Below, piece after piece: positions 6,244 through 7,173 of a stretch of DNA of 7,173 nt; positions within the stretch are counted from its first letter, which is position 1; each line of letters opens with the position of its first letter. This stretch comes from Phycisphaerales bacterium (GTDB lineage: Bacteria; Planctomycetota; Phycisphaerae; Phycisphaerales; UBA1924), in NCBI GenBank assembly GCA_019747615.1, contig JAIEQQ010000542.1:1-7173 (forward strand). The letters are read 5' to 3'. A program made the position numbers and the translations under genes. The notes under the pieces are model-generated. The model had not been told where the DNA came from, did no database searches, and was given only the letters and a program-made list of their open reading frames with translations.

Positions 6244-6270
6244 TGCCTCGATGCCGCGTGCCTCGATGCC
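6244..6270 (+). repeat. 12-bp direct repeat before the SDR gene
   Basis: TGCCTCGATGCC occurs at 6244-6255 and 6259-6270, a 15-nt period. It falls in the 99-nt gap between the two plus-strand genes and includes two in-frame ATGs (6251 and 6266) that could be mistaken for SDR starts. Probably a small local duplication. The gap contains no clear hairpin terminator. Confidence 0.6.
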
Positions 6271-6304
6271 TTCTTCATCTGGACACCTTTCATCGAACTT
6301 GCCT

Positions 6305-7096
6305 ATGACGCTCCCGCTCAGCAACCGTCGCGCCCTGGTCTGCGGCTCCACCAGCGGCATCGGTCTCGCCTGCGCTCAGGCCCTCGCCGGCCATGGCGCT
6401 CGCGTCACGCTGCTCGGGCGTGATCCCGCGAAACTCGCCACCGCTTTGCAGTCTCTCCCGCCGATGCCGAGCGCCCCGCACGACACACTGCTCGCCGATC
6501 TCGCGAACCCCACCGCGGCTCAGCTCGCGGTCCGCGATCATCTCACACGCTCCCCCGGCGACTACACGATCATCATCAACAACACCGGCGGCCCAGCGCC
6601 CGGAAGCGCGATCGACGCCACACCCGAATCCATCCTCGGCGCAATCAACGCACAACTCATCGCGGCTCACCTGCTCACCCAGCTCATCGTCCCCGGCATG
6701 AAAACCGCGATGTACGGGCGCATCATCAACATCACCAGCACGAGCGTCAAGCAGCCGATCCCAAACCTCGGCGTCAGCAACATCGTCCGCCCCGCCGTCG
6801 CGGCATGGGCCAAGTGCCTCGCGACCGAGCTCGGCGGCTTCGGCATCACCGCCAACAACATCCTCCCCGGCTACACAAGCACCGATCGACTCGCATCGAT
6901 CGTCAAGGGCCGCGCGGCCAGGGGCAACATCAGCGAGGACGACGTGAAGCGCGACATCATCGCCGCGACGCCCGCCGGGCGCTTCGGCGAAGCCGCCGAG
7001 ATCGGCGCCGCAGTCGCGTTCCTCTGCTCCCCGCTGGCCGGGTACATCAATGGCGTAAACCTCCCCATTGACGGCGGCCGCCTCGGCACGCTGTAA
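6305..7096 (+). CDS. SDR-fold oxidoreductase-like protein, atypical (no YxxxK)
   Basis: 263-residue single-domain protein of the short-chain dehydrogenase/reductase superfamily, near FabG-like reductases in overall sequence and length. The cofactor loop GSTSGIG is at 14-20, LGRD at 37-40 suggests NADP(H) preference, D65 sits in the LADL segment, and NNTGG at 92-96 replaces the usual NNAG. Ser145 is in the normal catalytic place (NITSTS), but the Tyr and Lys of YxxxK are replaced by S158 and R162 (SNIVR). ANNILPGYTSTDR at 183-195 and the C-terminal GVNLPIDGG at 250-258 are intact. This pattern matches a known subgroup of BKR-like SDRs that lack the standard catalytic tetrad, so it is probably a conserved lineage, not a decayed gene. 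The ATG at 6305 places the first strand normally; ATGs at 6251 and 6266 would add residues of poor SDR character. No ribosome site is seen at any of them. Substrate and even catalytic activity are unknown. Confidence 0.85.
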   Translation: MTLPLSNRRALVCGSTSGIGLACAQALAGHGARVTLLGRDPAKLATALQSLPPMPSAPHDTLLADLANPTAAQLAVRDHLTRSPGDYTIIINNTGGPAPGSAIDATPESILGAINAQLIAAHLLTQLIVPGMKTAMYGRIINITSTSVKQPIPNLGVSNIVRPAVAAWAKCLATELGGFGITANNILPGYTSTDRLASIVKGRAARGNISEDDVKRDIIAATPAGRFGEAAEIGAAVAFLCSPLAGYINGVNLPIDGGRLGTL

Positions 7097-7173
7097 CGTG
7101 CCACTTCTATGAAGACCTGCTGGAAGTCAAGCGGGGAGTCTCATTCTTCTATCCGAGCGTTGGCCGTTGCCGA
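7097..7173. other. Right-edge sequence, no secure gene
   Basis: After the SDR stop codon, 77 nt remain. A frame opens at the ATG at 7109 (MKTCWKSSG...) and stays open to the edge, and TAACGT at 7094-7099 could be a -10-like box before it, but there is no ribosome site, and 21 codons are too few to judge. No convincing terminator hairpin is visible after the SDR gene. Confidence 0.3.

Noticed and set aside
5357..6244. A 295-codon minus-strand open frame opposite the DapB-like gene
   Set aside because: Gly/Asp/Ala-rich mirror of the coding strand, no motif, no ribosome site; the plus strand carries the Rossmann-fold protein.
6206..6304. Intrinsic terminator between the DapB-like and SDR genes
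   Set aside because: Only 4-bp stems and no T run could be found, so neither termination nor a firm operon call is supported.
3842..7096. PhaA-PhaB-like polyhydroxybutyrate pair (thiolase plus SDR)
   Set aside because: The SDR lacks the YxxxK pair needed by acetoacetyl-CoA reductases, the genes are not in one operon, and no PHA synthase is seen.

Overview
The window is a compact, GC-rich stretch of bacterial chromosome with six complete protein genes and little spare DNA. The gene mix suggests a Planctomycetota bacterium, possibly of the Phycisphaerae: an HNH endonuclease with a conserved extra N-terminal domain, a stand-alone FIST-domain protein, a DapB/diaminopentanoate-dehydrogenase-like oxidoreductase, and several starts without a Shine-Dalgarno sequence. 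This is an inference from gene style; there is no rRNA or marker gene here to prove it. I see no tRNA, rRNA, insertion sequence, phage gene or CRISPR array.

Layout. 1-192: non-coding leader with a very C-rich block. 193-906 (+): HNH endonuclease. 907-1122: convergent gap with an imperfect 27-bp-period tandem repeat, a strong 10-bp hairpin and C-rich DNA. 1123-2613 (-): FIST-domain sensory protein. 2614-2687: divergent promoter region in which both genes have a TAnnnT-type -10 box exactly 7 nt from the ATG, suggesting leaderless mRNAs. 2688-3824 (+): glutamate 5-kinase ProB. 3842-5056 (-): acetyl-CoA acetyltransferase (thiolase), tail-to-tail with proB over only 17 nt. 5057-5200: second divergent intergenic region with candidate -10 boxes and a short hairpin. 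5201-6205 (+): NAD(P)-dependent oxidoreductase of the DapB_N/diaminopentanoate-dehydrogenase-like type. 6305-7096 (+): SDR-fold protein lacking the classical YxxxK pair. 7097-7173: tail with no secure gene.

How the genes relate. ProB catalyses the first step of proline synthesis and the thiolase condenses or cleaves acetoacetyl-CoA-type substrates; both look like intact metabolic enzymes. The 5201-6205 and 6305-7096 genes run in the same direction and could be co-transcribed, but the 99-nt gap makes this uncertain. The other neighbours alternate in strand and look like separate transcription units. I find no convincing evidence of a new multi-gene system. The points most worth a second look are the degenerate SDR active site, the paired leaderless-type promoters, the repeat/hairpin element at 935-1020, and the unassigned substrate of the DapB-like oxidoreductase.
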